Origin: Rutidosis leptorrhynchoides
Lineage: Eukaryota > Streptophyta > Magnoliopsida > Asterales > Asteraceae
DNA length: 64,000 nt
Reading direction: 5' to 3'
Assembly (NCBI RefSeq): GCF_046630445.1
Contig: NC_092342.1
Coordinates: 81,828,001 to 81,892,000, forward strand
Within the stretch, counting starts at the first letter, position 1. The number at the start of each line of letters is the position of its first letter. The notes beneath the pieces are model-generated. The model was given only the letters and a program-made list of their open reading frames with translations, was not told where the DNA came from and made no database searches. The position numbers were made by a program, and so were the translations under genes. Shown piece after piece: positions 34,869 through 46,801 of the stretch.

Positions 34869-35703
34869 CTATGGTGACGGTGGGTAAAGGATGTCCATTA
34901 CGTAGGACATCTGGTCCTCGAGCTCAGTCAACCGAGCACGGAGAATCTCCACCTCCCTCGTCAGTTCCTCGACAAAGGGAGGGGCTGGCAGAGTAGGCGG
35001 TGCTGCTGGTGCAGGTGGTGCCGGTGGTGCAGATGGTCCAGCACCAGAAGCAGATGCTGCATAGCGGTAAGGCTTATGCACGAAAGGATCAGCAGGGTAA
35101 GGCACAACCCGCTTACGGGCGGTAACCCTACGACGCTGACCATGTGCGTTAGTGAACGCTCGACCTCCGTTGAACCCCGAAATAATGGTGCCATCAAAAC
35201 GGTACCGCTTCTACGGCGGGGTGGGGGGTGGCTGTACAGGTGCATCATCAGGGTCCTCCTCGTCGGAGTCATCTTCACTAGAGTCGTCTGTGGATGAGTC
35301 TTCGGATGATGAATTGTCGAAAACAGCTGGAGGTGGCGGCGATCGGTAGTCATGATCCGGTATCTGAAAGGTGGGATCGGTATGACACGTCCTTCAGGAA
35401 GGCGCCGGCACCAATGGTTATGCTCATTACGGAACGGAACGTCCCCGTATTCCCCGGGAATCACAATACCACCGGAGCGGGGCTGTGGCTCCGAGGGTCC
35501 TGGGCAAGTAGAGCTGGAATCTCCGGGAGGTCCTGGGCTCCGTCTGAGGTAACCATTGGAGCAGGCGTATGGCTGCTGGTTCCGGAGGATGAAGAGCCAG
35601 GGTCACTGGTTAACGGGACCTGTGTGTCGGTAGCAGCAGTAGGTGAGGTGGCTGACGAGTCTGAATCGCTGCCCAAAATGATGACAGGTGGAATATCCGA
35701 CAT
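34869..35703 (-). pseudogene. Pre-gag frame of the Tekay-like Gypsy, acidic and Ser/Pro-rich
   Basis: Between the primer site and gag, on the coding strand, a broken frame begins MSDIPPVIILGSDSDSS (35703) and passes a TGA near 35461. It continues in another frame (IPGEYGDVPFRNEHNHW), then shifts again to an acidic Ser/Asp/Glu run (about 35335-35230). A TAG follows near 35215, and the frame ends with a Pro/Ala stretch and a Leu/Glu-rich probable coiled coil (EELTREVEILRARL), stopping at 34869. The other Gypsy (53700-64000) has a frame in the same place with a shared TD-QVP motif near its start. Function unknown. Confidence 0.6.
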
Positions 35704-36006
35704 CTGAACAAGGAAAAATAACTTTTCTATGTCAGTAAGTCATAAAGCAAGCACATATTAGGCACTACAGCAACCTAGCATGGCAGTAATAATAACAGTG
35801 CTAAACAGAAATAACATGTGAAAGTAGATAGTAATCATGCAATAGCGGAAATAAGCATACAACAAGTTCGCATGGCAGTAAAGATAAGCAATAGCATGCA
35901 GTAAGTCTCGCAGAAACAAGTAAACTAGCAAGTTGTAGATTAGTCCTATTAGTGAATCCTACTCGGGTCGGTCTAGACTTCACTAATGCAATCTAATTCC
36001 CTACAA

Positions 36007-36023
36007 CCAATGCTCTGATACCA
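36007..36023 (-). other. Primer-binding site, initiator-Met tRNA type
   Basis: The minus strand reads TGGTATCAGAGCATTGG two bases inside the 5' LTR; TGGTATCAGAGC is the standard plant tRNA-iMet complement. Confidence 0.92.
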
Positions 36024-36025
36024 AA

Positions 36026-38940
36026 TGTGACTCCCCGTACAAAACCATCGTGTACGATTCGTCAACAACAGGATCTTCACACGGTCAAACACTATATGCT
36101 GTTTGAAAACCAGTTTGCATTCATAAAAAGATAGCGTTTTACAAAAGATAACGTGTATCATACGAATAGGAGCATAGACATAAGTATTTGACCCTAAGGT
36201 CGTTACAAAGCCATTGTTTGAAATTAACATAAACTACGAATGCAAAAGAGATGTTCCATGAATGAGACATCTCTAGTAATGCAGCGGATAACTAATACAG
36301 CAGGTCCTTAACAGCAAGACAGCAAATCTCACAGCGGAAGCAAGAAACCTCTAGGCACCTGAGAAATACACGCTTAAAAGTCAACACGAATGTTGGTGAG
36401 CTATAGTTTAAGTTGTAATAATAACGTAAGATAGGCCACGAGATTTCAGTGCTGCAAACAGCGTATCAAAACAGTATGAAAAGTATATGTATAACCGTGG
36501 GCACCCGGTAACTAGACTTAACGTTTATAACCCCCTGAAAGTACACTTGGCGAGTGCGTATGTTCACGAAGTATTAAACATCCATTAAATGCTAGCGCGA
36601 CTAGCCCGAGTGGGGATGTCAAACCCTATGGATCCATATCTAAGATTCGCGTTCACCGGTTCAAAACCAATGACTAAACGTTACCGTGCTAAGGGGAATG
36701 TTTATGCCGTTGTATAACCCACACACATATAAAGTTTAAGTACTCGTGCCTAGTATGTAAAACGTAAAAAGCGCATGTATTCTCAGTCCCAAAATAGTTA
36801 AAGTAAAAAGGGATGCTATAACTCACAGTGATAAAAGCGGTAAAGTCGGTAATGAAAGTACGCAAGTAGTAAGTCTGTCCGAAAGGTCGTCAACCTAAAT
36901 CAAGGGTTACTAGGTCAGTAGGTTATTTTTATAAATTCTAATAGTGCATAAAATAAGTTTAAGTGTCATCATCATTATCATTCATCATCATAAAAGCTAA
37001 GTAAGTTCGACAAGAATAGAGATCGAAACAATAGGCTGAGTTCGGTCAGCTTCTACGACCTCTACGTAAATTGAAAAGACACATAGTCAGTGGCTATGGC
37101 TCCGTATATGAGTTCCCTAACAGCTGACCAATTTTCAGAACCTAACTCGTCTTCGTTTGACCGTGGCGACGGTTTAAGTGCGAGTAGGTCAGAAATTTCA
37201 GCACAACGTTAATAGGGTGTAGTGACTCTCGGAGGGCCATAAATCCTAAACCGTAACTCGGATTAAGACGAGGCCTAAACGGAAAATCATATACTCGAAC
37301 CGAACTAACTGAAAATAAACTTTTCAGTAGCCCAGGTGGCCTGATCAGATACGAAAATCAGTGGACAAGTGCTCCGGTGGGGTTCTTGGTGCTTGATGCT
37401 CATCACGGTTCTCATCCTTGATGCTTGTAGCTTCAAGTGTACAACTCGTTGATGGTTTAGCATCACTTTTGACCAAGATTCTACCATCAATACACAATAT
37501 GTTAAGACCAAGTGGTAACACAACTCATTTAAGAGTCTTAGATGGATGATGAACCAAGGTTACATCATATCCTTAGTCTTAACACAATTACAAGTCCTAT
37601 TTACAACAAAGTTACAAACTTTACATCAATCAAATAAGTATGAACATGATCTAAGTCAAATGAAGTGATGGAACCCTAAGCTAGAGAGCTTGGATCCTAT
37701 TCACACAAGTTACAAGGTTGCAAAGCTAGAAAGCTTAAACCTTTATTGTTCTTGAAGATCTTGAAGCATAAAGCTTTGATCTTTAAATTTCATGAAGACC
37801 ATATACACAAGTTTTGATCTTTATAACAAAACAACAAGATCATAAGCTAGAAAACTTAGATTCAACAACAAGATATGAAGATTCAAGCTAGAAAGCTTGC
37901 ATCTTTGTTGTTCTTGAAGATCTTGAAGCATAAAGCTTGGATCTTTAAGATATATGAAGATAACAAACAAAAGTTTGAATCTTTTTAACAAAACAACAAG
38001 ATTAAAGTAAGAAAAATATAGATCTACAAAGTTGGTGAAGATTCAAAGCTAGAAAGCTTGAATCTTCCATGTTCTTGAAGGATTCATGCTTGAATCAACA
38101 AGATATAATCAAGATCAAGGCTAAAGAGCTTGATCTTCCATAATGATGATGATACACGAATTAGAAAGGTGAAAGAAGAAAAAAAATATCAAAAACTTAC
38201 AAGTGAGAAATGCTAGAAAGGAAGTAAGAGAGTAAGTGTGTGAAATTCAAATGAGAGCATGTGTAAAATGAGAGGAAATGGCTAGTATTTATAGGCAAAA
38301 TTTGACATGGATTGATGAGATGGAGGTCCATATGGCCGTGATTTTCAAGGGGGAGGGGAGGGGAGACACTATTTTGCTTTTTGGTTAGTGGTTATCTAAA
38401 GCATGTACTTATGCTAGAATCACATGTAACAATATGGATAATCCTTATCCAAATGCTAGTATGACTCATTAATTAATTTATTTTATTTATTATGGGTCAC
38501 TAGTAATAATACTTGGGCTAATTAATTGGGCCACTAGCTAGTGTAGGGTGGGCTAAGGCCCAATAAGGTAGAAAGTCCAACAAGACTAACTATTGTGATC
38601 TAGTAAATAATTAATTAAAATTAAGCATCCAAAAGCCCAGGTAATTATTATTATAAAATAATAATTAATATTTCGCAGTCATAATATTCCGGTTACGACA
38701 AAAGTTAAATGTGCGCGCAGTTCGTGGTTTATTCGAAACGTTAAATAACACTAACGGTTATAAAAGCATCCGGTGAACAAGTTAAGTATCCTACGTACTC
38801 TAAGACACGTTTTAACATATAATTGGAAGTAAACCACGTATATCAAGTTTCCAGAGTATAAAGTAACATAGTACGCACAAATACGCAGTTTCGCTAAAAT
38901 ACAAAGCACAAAAGCAAGTCGAAAAAGTCGGGTCGTTACA
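36026..38940 (-). repeat. 5' LTR of the Tekay-like Gypsy
   Basis: 2915 bp, aligned along its whole length with 21551-24468, with scattered substitutions and a few short indels. Confidence 0.92.
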
Positions 38941-39024
38941 GATAATGATTGGGTTATTAATGTATTACATAATATAACTAATAACTAATACGGAGTAATA
39001 GTTACCTAACCTTGTGTTGTTGTA

Positions 39025-39095
39025 GTTCATGTAATAGTGGTCTGCCTCTTTTAGCGAGAGGTCGGGAGTTCGACTCCCGTAGGGTGTAGCATTAA
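39025..39095 (+). repeat. tRNA-derived SINE-like segment
   Basis: A T-arm-like CGGGAG-TTCGA-CTCCCG (39066-39082) matches an RNA polymerase III B box. A TAGTGGT box-A-like phrase lies about 30 bp upstream. There is no acceptor stem or CCA-like fold of a true tRNA, so a SINE head is more likely. Confidence 0.5.
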
Positions 39096-39875
39096 GGGAA
39101 TTTGAATCTTGGTTTAAAACTGCAGTTAAAAATTACCCAACAAAACATATACTGAAAGTCCTACCTCAATAGTTATACATGATTATGATGAAAGCCCTAA
39201 ATAAGAAGTTAAAAAATTATAAAGATCATCCTATACACAAAAAATATGTAACGATATGTATTTGAATGAATTTCAAAGAAATAATTTAATAATACCATAA
39301 TCAAATGTATGTTTATTTAGGTTTGCCGAACAACTTCCTACATTCCGCTACGATACTCTATGCTACACTTCCCCACAGCATTTCATGTTACTACAACTGA
39401 TAAATCACATAATTACATTAGTAATGCGCATATAAACACACTAAGTAGCCAATTATTCAATATATGTTTGTCAACTTCTTTTTTCTCCAAAGATCAATAC
39501 ATATCATTTACGGAACTTGAGGTAGTTTGATTCACATTTAAAGTCAAAGTATGACAACTAATAATAGATAGAAATTGCTTAGTAAGTTGCTCCAAACTGA
39601 CCTTTGTTAACTCTTATGAGAAGTTTCACGAACAAAAGTTGGCAAAGCTGTCAATTTGAACATAAGGCTCTTTCATAACATTTTAATCTCAGCCTCTTGT
39701 TGTTCCTAACACAACCAAAAAAGACGTCAACTGCATAATTTGTCAGTTTTAGCCTACTACTATGAGGGCGAAGAATAGGTAGCCATAAATGAACAATATT
39801 TTAAGTTTGATCGCAAAGCACTTTTTTTTTGTTTCTATAGAATAGATCCCTTACTATAGGGAAAAGTAAAACTAC

Positions 39876-39999
39876 CTCGGTAGTTGGTATTGTGCCTCCA
39901 TTATTTCTATGTATTACTTTTTGAGTAACTGCATGAGTAACAAACTCACTGAATCCATAACGCTCTGCTAATTCCTTATGAGCTATATATATCATATAC
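39876..39999 (-). pseudogene. Isolated exon-like segment of unknown origin
   Basis: On the minus strand 124 nt lie between a TGTGCAG acceptor and a GAG|GTAGTT donor. They keep one frame open (AHKELAERYGFSEFV ... NNGGTIPTTE). I do not recognise the protein. No neighbouring exons were found, so a fragment carried by a transposon is the simplest reading. Confidence 0.35.
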
Positions 40000-40732
40000 C
40001 TGCACACAAAATATTTTAATGTAAAAACAAACTATACACATACCAGTGTGCACCAAATAAAATATGAGTGGTGGTCTTCTGAAATATTATTAATTTAGCT
40101 GTTAAATCTTCAAACCACCAAATTGATCGAAAAAGTCCACTTCATAGACACTCGGTATGTTTTTTACCCCATACACTTATCTTATTCTTTATCTGGAAAG
40201 GGACCACTGAAATTACTCACAAAAAACTTTTTGAAAAGTGTTTATCAAATCGACTCTTTGACTATGAAACCCGTTAATGAGAACTGTGGTCGCCATCCCA
40301 CCGAGTTCTTTGTGAGTCCTTGGAGATCTTGCTCCTCCTAATAGTTTATTCCTTTTCTGTTCAATCCATTTAATTAAGGCCCATATCCACCTATAGATTC
40401 ATCACAAAAAAAAAAAAAAAAAAAAAAACCATTAATATTTTTTCAAAAAAGTTATAAACTTTGTTAGAAACAAAGACTCAAAATAGTTGGAGAGCGTCAT
40501 GAGGCATAAGATGACGGATTTAAAGTGTAGCTACTTATTCATCTGGAGGGTGATAATGCTAAAAACGAACATATATTTCATAGCATTATCTCTCAAGAAA
40601 GACAAGCTTTTAGTTGTAATTGTTCTATCTACAAGTGATATTCGTTTAAATAATAAAAGGTTCGACGAATTGAAGACGCAAATGACCAAAAAGCTAAAAA
40701 GTACAAAGTACAATCCAAGTGGTTCAAATTAT

Positions 40733-42462
40733 TGATGAGAAACGTCTAAAAATTACAAGAGTACAAGCCGTGAAACACAAAGTACAAGATATTAAATCGT
40801 ACGAAAAGGCTTTCGAAAATCCGGAACCGAGACATGAACCAACTTTCAGCGCGCGACGCAACGGACCAAAAATTTCAAGTCAACTATGCACAAGAATATA
40901 ATATAATATATAATTAATTATATATATTATTATATATTATAATTATACGCAGCCCACATTTTGAATTTAATCTATGAGCTGGAATCCAGAGCTCCGCACT
41001 CGCGGAGCTGTGATGAAGAAAACCTCCGCACTCGCGGAGCTGTACAGTGAAACGTGGGCCTATAAAAGGCCGCGCATTCTGATCGATTCAACACACGTTT
41101 TTATATCTATCTATCTACGATATATTTATATTTATATTTTATAATTTTAATTTTAATTTTAATTTAAGTTTAATAATAATAAGGTTATAGTGGCGAATGT
41201 TGTAAGTTTGTAAGTCGAAACTCTGTCCGTGTAACGCTACGATACAAATACTCATTGTAAGTTATGTTCAACCTTTTTAAATTAATGTCTCGTAGCTAAG
41301 TTATTATTATGCTTATTTAAATCGAAGTAATCGTGATGTTGGGCTAAATATTAAAGACGGGGTAATTGGGCTTTGTACCATAATTGAGGTTTAGACAAAA
41401 GAAAGACACTTGTGAAAATTGGACTATGGGCTATTAATGGGCTTTATATTTAATTAACTAAATGATATCTTGTTAATTTAATATAAAGGTTACAATTTGA
41501 CTTATATATAAATAACCACATACGCTTAATCGGGTACGGTGGGCGGGATATCTATAAATACCAATAATTGTTCATTTTACCGGACACGGGGATGGATTAA
41601 TAGTCAATGGACTCATTAAAACAGGGGTGGATTACATTCAAGGGTAATTGGTGTAATTGTTAACAAAGTATTAAAACTTTGGACTACACGCAGTCGATAA
41701 CCTGGTGTATTCATTAAACAAAGTATTAAGACCTTATTACAGTTCGAATCCTCAATTAGTTGGAATATTTGACTTCGGGTATAAGGATAATTTGACAAAG
41801 ATCCTCGCACTTTATATTTATGGCTGGTGGAATATTATGGACAAAACCGTATGGACATATCGAATAATCCAGGACAAAGGACAATTAACCCATGGTAATA
41901 AACTAAAATCAACACGTCGAACATCATGATTACGGAAGTTTAAATAAGCACAATTTCTTTATTTTATATCTTATCGCACTTTAATTATCGTACTTTTTAA
42001 TTTTCGCAATTTTATTTATCGTCATTTTATTTATCGCACTTTAAATTATCGCATTTTTATTTATCGTCATTTACTTTACGCTTTAAATTAAGTTGTATTT
42101 ATATTTAATATTTTACATTAGGTTTTAATTGTGACTTAAAACATAAAATTGACAAACCGGTCATTAAACGGTAAAACTCCCCTTTTATAATAATAATAAT
42201 ATTACTTTTATATATATATATATATATACAAATATAGTTTAAAATATTTATAGCGTTAGACTCAGCTAGCTCCCTGCGGAACGAATCGGACTTACTAAAA
42301 ACTACACTACTCTACGATTAGGTACACTGCGTATAGTATTGTAGCAAGGTTTAGGTATATCCACTCTATAAATAAATAAATAACTTTTGTAAAATTGTAT
42401 CGTATTTAATAGTATTTCGTAGTAAAAATATAACTATTTTGTATACTATCCTGCACACATCA
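40733..42462 (+). repeat. 5' LTR of the Athila-type Gypsy
   Basis: Begins TGATG and ends CATCA (a 5-bp terminal inverted repeat); the primer site follows 8 bp later. It contains two CTCCGCACTCGCGGAG hairpins (40990-41039) and a TATA box TATAAAAG at about 41061. It resembles the fragment at 20433-20849. Confidence 0.8.
40990..41039. promoter_or_regulatory. Two copies of a CTCCGC-ACTC-GCGGAG palindrome upstream of the TATA box
   Basis: First copy 40990-41009 (8-bp stem, ACTC loop), second 41024-41039 (6-bp stem, same loop). TATAAAAG follows about 22 bp later. Confidence 0.7.
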
Positions 42463-42470
42463 AGTATTTT

Positions 42471-42487
42471 TGGCGTCACTGCCGGGG
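42471..42487 (+). other. Primer-binding site, Athila (tRNA-Asp) type
   Basis: TGGCGTCACTGCCGGGG resembles the TGGCGCCGTTGCCGGGG site of Athila elements, with three differences. Confidence 0.8.
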
Positions 42488-42488
42488 A

Positions 42489-43780
42489 AAATTTAACGCC
42501 GAAGCGACGCTATAAAAAAAAGATTTTTATTAAGTTTTAATCTATTTTTGTAAAAATATAAGTTTTAAATATTAAAAACAAAAATATAAAAACATAAAAA
42601 AATATATATCTATTTAGGTGTTTTAATTAAAAAGTTTATTTTTTTTAGAATTATAAAAATCTAATAAATAATTGTTAAAATATAACTTTTATTTAAGTTA
42701 TATTTTATAAAAACTAAAAACAGAAAATATAAATTAAAAGTAAAAAGTTAAAAAAAAAATAAAAAATATTAAAAACTAAACCTGTCGAACGAATTTGAAC
42801 CTACAGCTCGTTTGAATCTGCATCCTCCGCACTCGCGGAGTTTTTGGGCAGAAGACGTCCGCACTCGTGGAGCCGTCTGACATCTGCGACCTGGTACCTC
42901 ATTTATTACGAAATTAGGGTTAAAATTAATTATTATTAATTATAATTAGGGTTTAGTAATTTAATATAATTAGTTTTAAGTTTTAATTAAATTTTGTATT
43001 TTTAAGTTTTAATTAGTTTTATTAATATATAACACTAATATTTTTATAAATTACTCTATATAAAAATAATATTTTTATAAAAATTGTATTATTTATAACT
43101 TTAAGCTTATTTTTATATTTTACATCTTTTTATTAGTTTAATCGTAATATTTGTATTGCTATCATTCGTAATTAGTTTTAAGATTAGTTTTTGCCATAGT
43201 TATTTTATATTTCTAGATTTTTAGGCTTTGCCGTAAAATCCCTTAAATGCTTTTTCTTTAGACTAAGACTTAGACGCTTTAGAATTTACGACGTCGCTTA
43301 TCGCTTTAGTTCAATAGATTTTAGTACTTTTTAAGTTATTACCGTTTTGGATATAGAATTCTTTTAAGCTTTAATACCTTTAGACGTAAGTTTTAATTCT
43401 TAGTTTTTAGGCTTTAAAGTTTCGACGCGCTACTTTCTTTTTATTATTTTTCAAACTTTTATTTTTTCGACGTTTTTCGACGCACTCTTTTTCTTTCTTA
43501 TTTCTCGACGCAATAGTTTTTAGGACATAGAATTTTCTTTATTTTCTTTAAATTTCGACGAAAAATTATTTTAAGCGGTTAAATTGATAGACATCCAAAA
43601 TTTTCTGGTTCGTAGTAATAGTTGGATTTGTTAGTGGCGAGTTGTGGGCTTCCGATTTAAAGGGTCCTGGCTACCTGCTGCATATATTGGCTATTCAAAA
43701 CGTGGGCAAAATCAGAAAAGTCTATTAATTTGATAGCTTATATAATTTTTATCTTTTATAACTAATAGGACATTCAGTGA
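42489..43780 (+). other. Athila leader region, non-coding
   Basis: Very AT-rich. At 42825-42840 it carries another perfect CTCCGCACTCGCGGAG palindrome identical to those in the LTR, followed at about 42857-42872 by a degenerate copy GTCCGCACTCGTGGAG. Confidence 0.6.
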
Positions 43781-46700
43781 ATGCACCGAGCAAAACGTTC
43801 ACCACCTTTCATACGTTCACCACCTGTAACTCGATCAAGACATCTAACCAATATTGTCGCCGTTGATTTTTCTTTAGAATCATCATCTAGTCGACCAAGT
43901 ACTCCAACTCAAATTTCCGATAATCCATTTTTTGAACCCAACCTCACAATTGAGAACCCGGAGGATATTCAGGGACAATTCAGAGATCCTGAACCACTAA
44001 TCATTTCTCCTGAACCACAAATCACTCATCCAGAGATTGTCAAGGAAGAAACCATTAAATCAGAATCCTCTAGTGATTCAGATTCAACAATTTCAATCAT
44101 GAAAAATCTAGAACCTCTAAGTATGGAAGACCGAATGAGAGCTAAACGCACTGGCCAAGGTCATGCCATTACTCAACCAGACATTAATGAGCCAGATTAT
44201 GAAATCAAAGGACAAATCCTACACATGGTAACTAATCAATGCCAATTTAGTGGTGCGCCGAAGGAAGATCCAAACGAACATCTTCGAACTTTTAATAGGA
44301 TCTGTACTCTATTTAAAATTTGAGAAGTGGAGGATGAACAGATCTATCTCATGTTATTTCCCTGGACTTTAAAGGAGGAAGCCAAAGATTGGTTAGAATC
44401 GTTACCTGAAGGGGCGATTGATACATGGGATGTTTTAGTTGAAAACTTTCTTAAACAATTTTTTCCTGCATCTAAAGCCGTAAGACTTCAAGGAGAAATT
44501 GTTACGTTCACGCAAAAGCCAAATGGAACTCTATATGAGGCGTGGACAAGATTTGGAAAGTTGTTAAGAGGATGTCCGCAACATGGTTTAGACACTTATC
44601 AAATAGTACAAATATTCTATCAAGGATGCGACATCACTACACGAAAAGACATCGATATAGCAGCTGGTGGTTCCATTATGAAGAAAACCGCAACTGAAGC
44701 TTACAAAATTATTGATAACACTGCTTCCCACTCACATGAGTGGCATCAAGAAAAAGACATCGTTAGATCATCTAAAGCAGCTAGAGCCGATTCTAGCCAT
44801 GACTTTGATTCCATGTCCGCAAAGATAGATGCTTTCGAGAGACGAATGGAAAAGATGACTAAAGATATTCACTCAATACGAATTAGTTATGAGCAGTGTG
44901 GAGGACCACATTTGACAAAAGATTGTCTCAGTATTGAACAAACAATGGAACAACGAGAGAATGTTTCATACATGAACCAAAGGCCTGGAAATAATTATCA
45001 GAATAATTATCAACCGGCAAAACCAAACTACAATCAGAATTATAATCGAAATGTTCCATACAACAACCAACAAGGTCCTAGCAATCAACAAGTATCCAAC
45101 AATACTTACAATCAGCAAAGACCTATTTTTCCAATTAAACTACCACAAACAGATGATAAAAAGCCAAATTTAGAAGATATGATGTCAAAGCTAGTTGAAT
45201 CTCAAACTCAATTTTTCACATCTCAGAAACAAACTAATGAACAAAATGCTCAAGCATTTAGAAATCAACAAGCTTCTATTCAAAATCTGGAACAAGAAGT
45301 AAGCAACCTAGCAAGGTTGATAGGTGAAAGAAAACTGGGAAGTCTACCCAGCGATACAAATGCTAACCCCCGGAATGAAACAGCTAAAGCCATTACCACG
45401 AGAAGTGGTATTACACTTAAACCACCTGAAATGCCTGTAATTTCTGATGACGCTATTCCCACTCCACAGGCACCACAGCCTGAGCAAGAAAAGGAAAAAG
45501 AACCGGTAGTTGAAAAGGTTAATGAAGATAACACAGTTAAGGCTAAACCTTATGTTAAACCATATCAACCACCACTTCGTTACCCGAGTAAAATGAGAAA
45601 AGAAAGACTTGAAGCCGAGCAATCCAAATTCTTGGATATGTTTAAACAAATAAATGTCAATCTTTCTTTCATTGATGTGATTTCAGGAATGCCTAGATAT
45701 GCTAAATTTCTGAAAGATCTAATCACAAATAGAAAGAAAATGGAAGAACTCTTGGCTGTTACTATGAATGCAAATTGTTCTGCAGTGCTGTTGAATAAAA
45801 TACCAGAAAAACTCTCAGATCCAGGAAGTTTCACAATTCCATATTTTCTGGGTAGTCTTAGTTCAATAGAAGCATTGGCAGACTTAGGTGCTAGTATAAA
45901 TCTAATGTCGTATTCACTATACGCTAAACTAGACCTTGGAGAATTGAAACCAACACGAATAAGCATACAACTAGCTGATCGATCAGTAAAATATCCTAGA
46001 GGGATAATGGAGAACATGCTAGTTAAAGTTGGTACTTTAGTATTTCCAGTAGATTTTGTTCTTCTGGACATGGAAGAAGATTCTCGAGTTCCTCTCATAT
46101 TAGGAAGACCATTCTTAAACACGGCTAAAGCAATAATAGACGTGTTCGGTAAAAAACTGACCCTAAGTATAGAGGACGAGAGTGTTACCTTTTCTGTTGA
46201 TAGAGCCATGCAACAACCGCAATCTGCAGATGATACATGTTATTATATTCAAACTATAGATTCGCATGCAGAATTGTTAGAAGAATTTCCAGAATTACAA
46301 GGAACAAGAGAATGTTTTTTAGGAGAAGGAACTGAACCAATTGATGAAGCTGAAATGTTAGCTGCACTCATGGCTAATGAATACGAACCAACAACAGAAG
46401 AACTTCAAATGTTAAAAGAAAAAGACAGATATCGATACAAATCATCGATAGAAGAACCACCGACATTAGAGTTAAAGCCACTTCCAAACCATTTGGAATA
46501 TGCTTATTTACATGATGAATCTGAATTACCTGTAATAATATCGTCTTCTCTTACGGAAAATGAAAAATCTCAACTCATTTCTGTGTTAAAAGCTCATAAA
46601 TCAGCTATTGCATGGAAGATTCATGATATTAAAGGAATAAGTCCTTCGTATTGCACAAATAAAATCCTTATGGAAGAAGGTCATAAAACGTATGTGCAAC

Positions 46701-46801
46701 GCCAACGAAGACTAAATTCTAATATGAAAGATGTTATTAAGAAAGAAATTATTAAACTGCTTGATGCAGGTTTAATTTATCCAATCTCTGATAGTCCATA
46801 G
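43781..46801 (+). pseudogene. Athila gag and aspartic protease
   Basis: The frame from the Met at 43781 meets a TGA at 44321-44323 and continues in phase. Gag core: EEAKDWLESLPEGAI and the WDVLVENFLKQFFPASK block. The single zinc knuckle reads YEQCGGPHLTKDC: its first Cys is Tyr (TAT at 44888-44890), so the CCHC set is broken. A long Asn/Gln-rich linker follows. The protease has ADLGAS with Asp at 45881-45883 (DLG is normal in Athila) and ends ILGRPFL. The end of the frame begins the RT linker; a TAG at 46799-46801 falls where Trp is usual. Confidence 0.88.

Larger units (their letters stand above)
21551..38940 (-). mobile_element. Ty3/Gypsy chromodomain (Tekay-like) retrotransposon, full-span, with nested inserts
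   Basis: LTRs 21551-24468 and 36026-38940 begin TGTGAC and end GTTACA on the plus strand and are flanked by GATAA (21546-21550 and 38941-38945). The coding strand is minus: primer site next to the right LTR, then a pre-gag frame, gag, protease, RT, RNase H, integrase and chromodomain, ending before the left LTR. A 5.65-kb nested insert (26588-32236) splits pol at the end of RT. In the first 420 bp the LTRs differ at roughly 11 sites by eye, so this is a fairly recent insertion. Several stops make it defective. Confidence 0.93.
38946..40732. other. Mixed non-coding sequence with a SINE-like segment and an exon-like segment
   Basis: Perhaps the continuation of the Helitron body interrupted by the Gypsy. 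No Helitron 5' end could be fixed. An A-run lies at about 40410-40428. Apart from the two entries below I see no gene. Confidence 0.35.

Noticed and set aside
35152..35707. Plus-strand frames rich in Ser, Gly and Arg
   Set aside because: Antisense of the pre-gag frame of the Tekay-like Gypsy.
39037..39090. Candidate tRNA gene
   Set aside because: Only the T-arm and a weak A box are present; no acceptor stem or anticodon arm, so a SINE head fits better.
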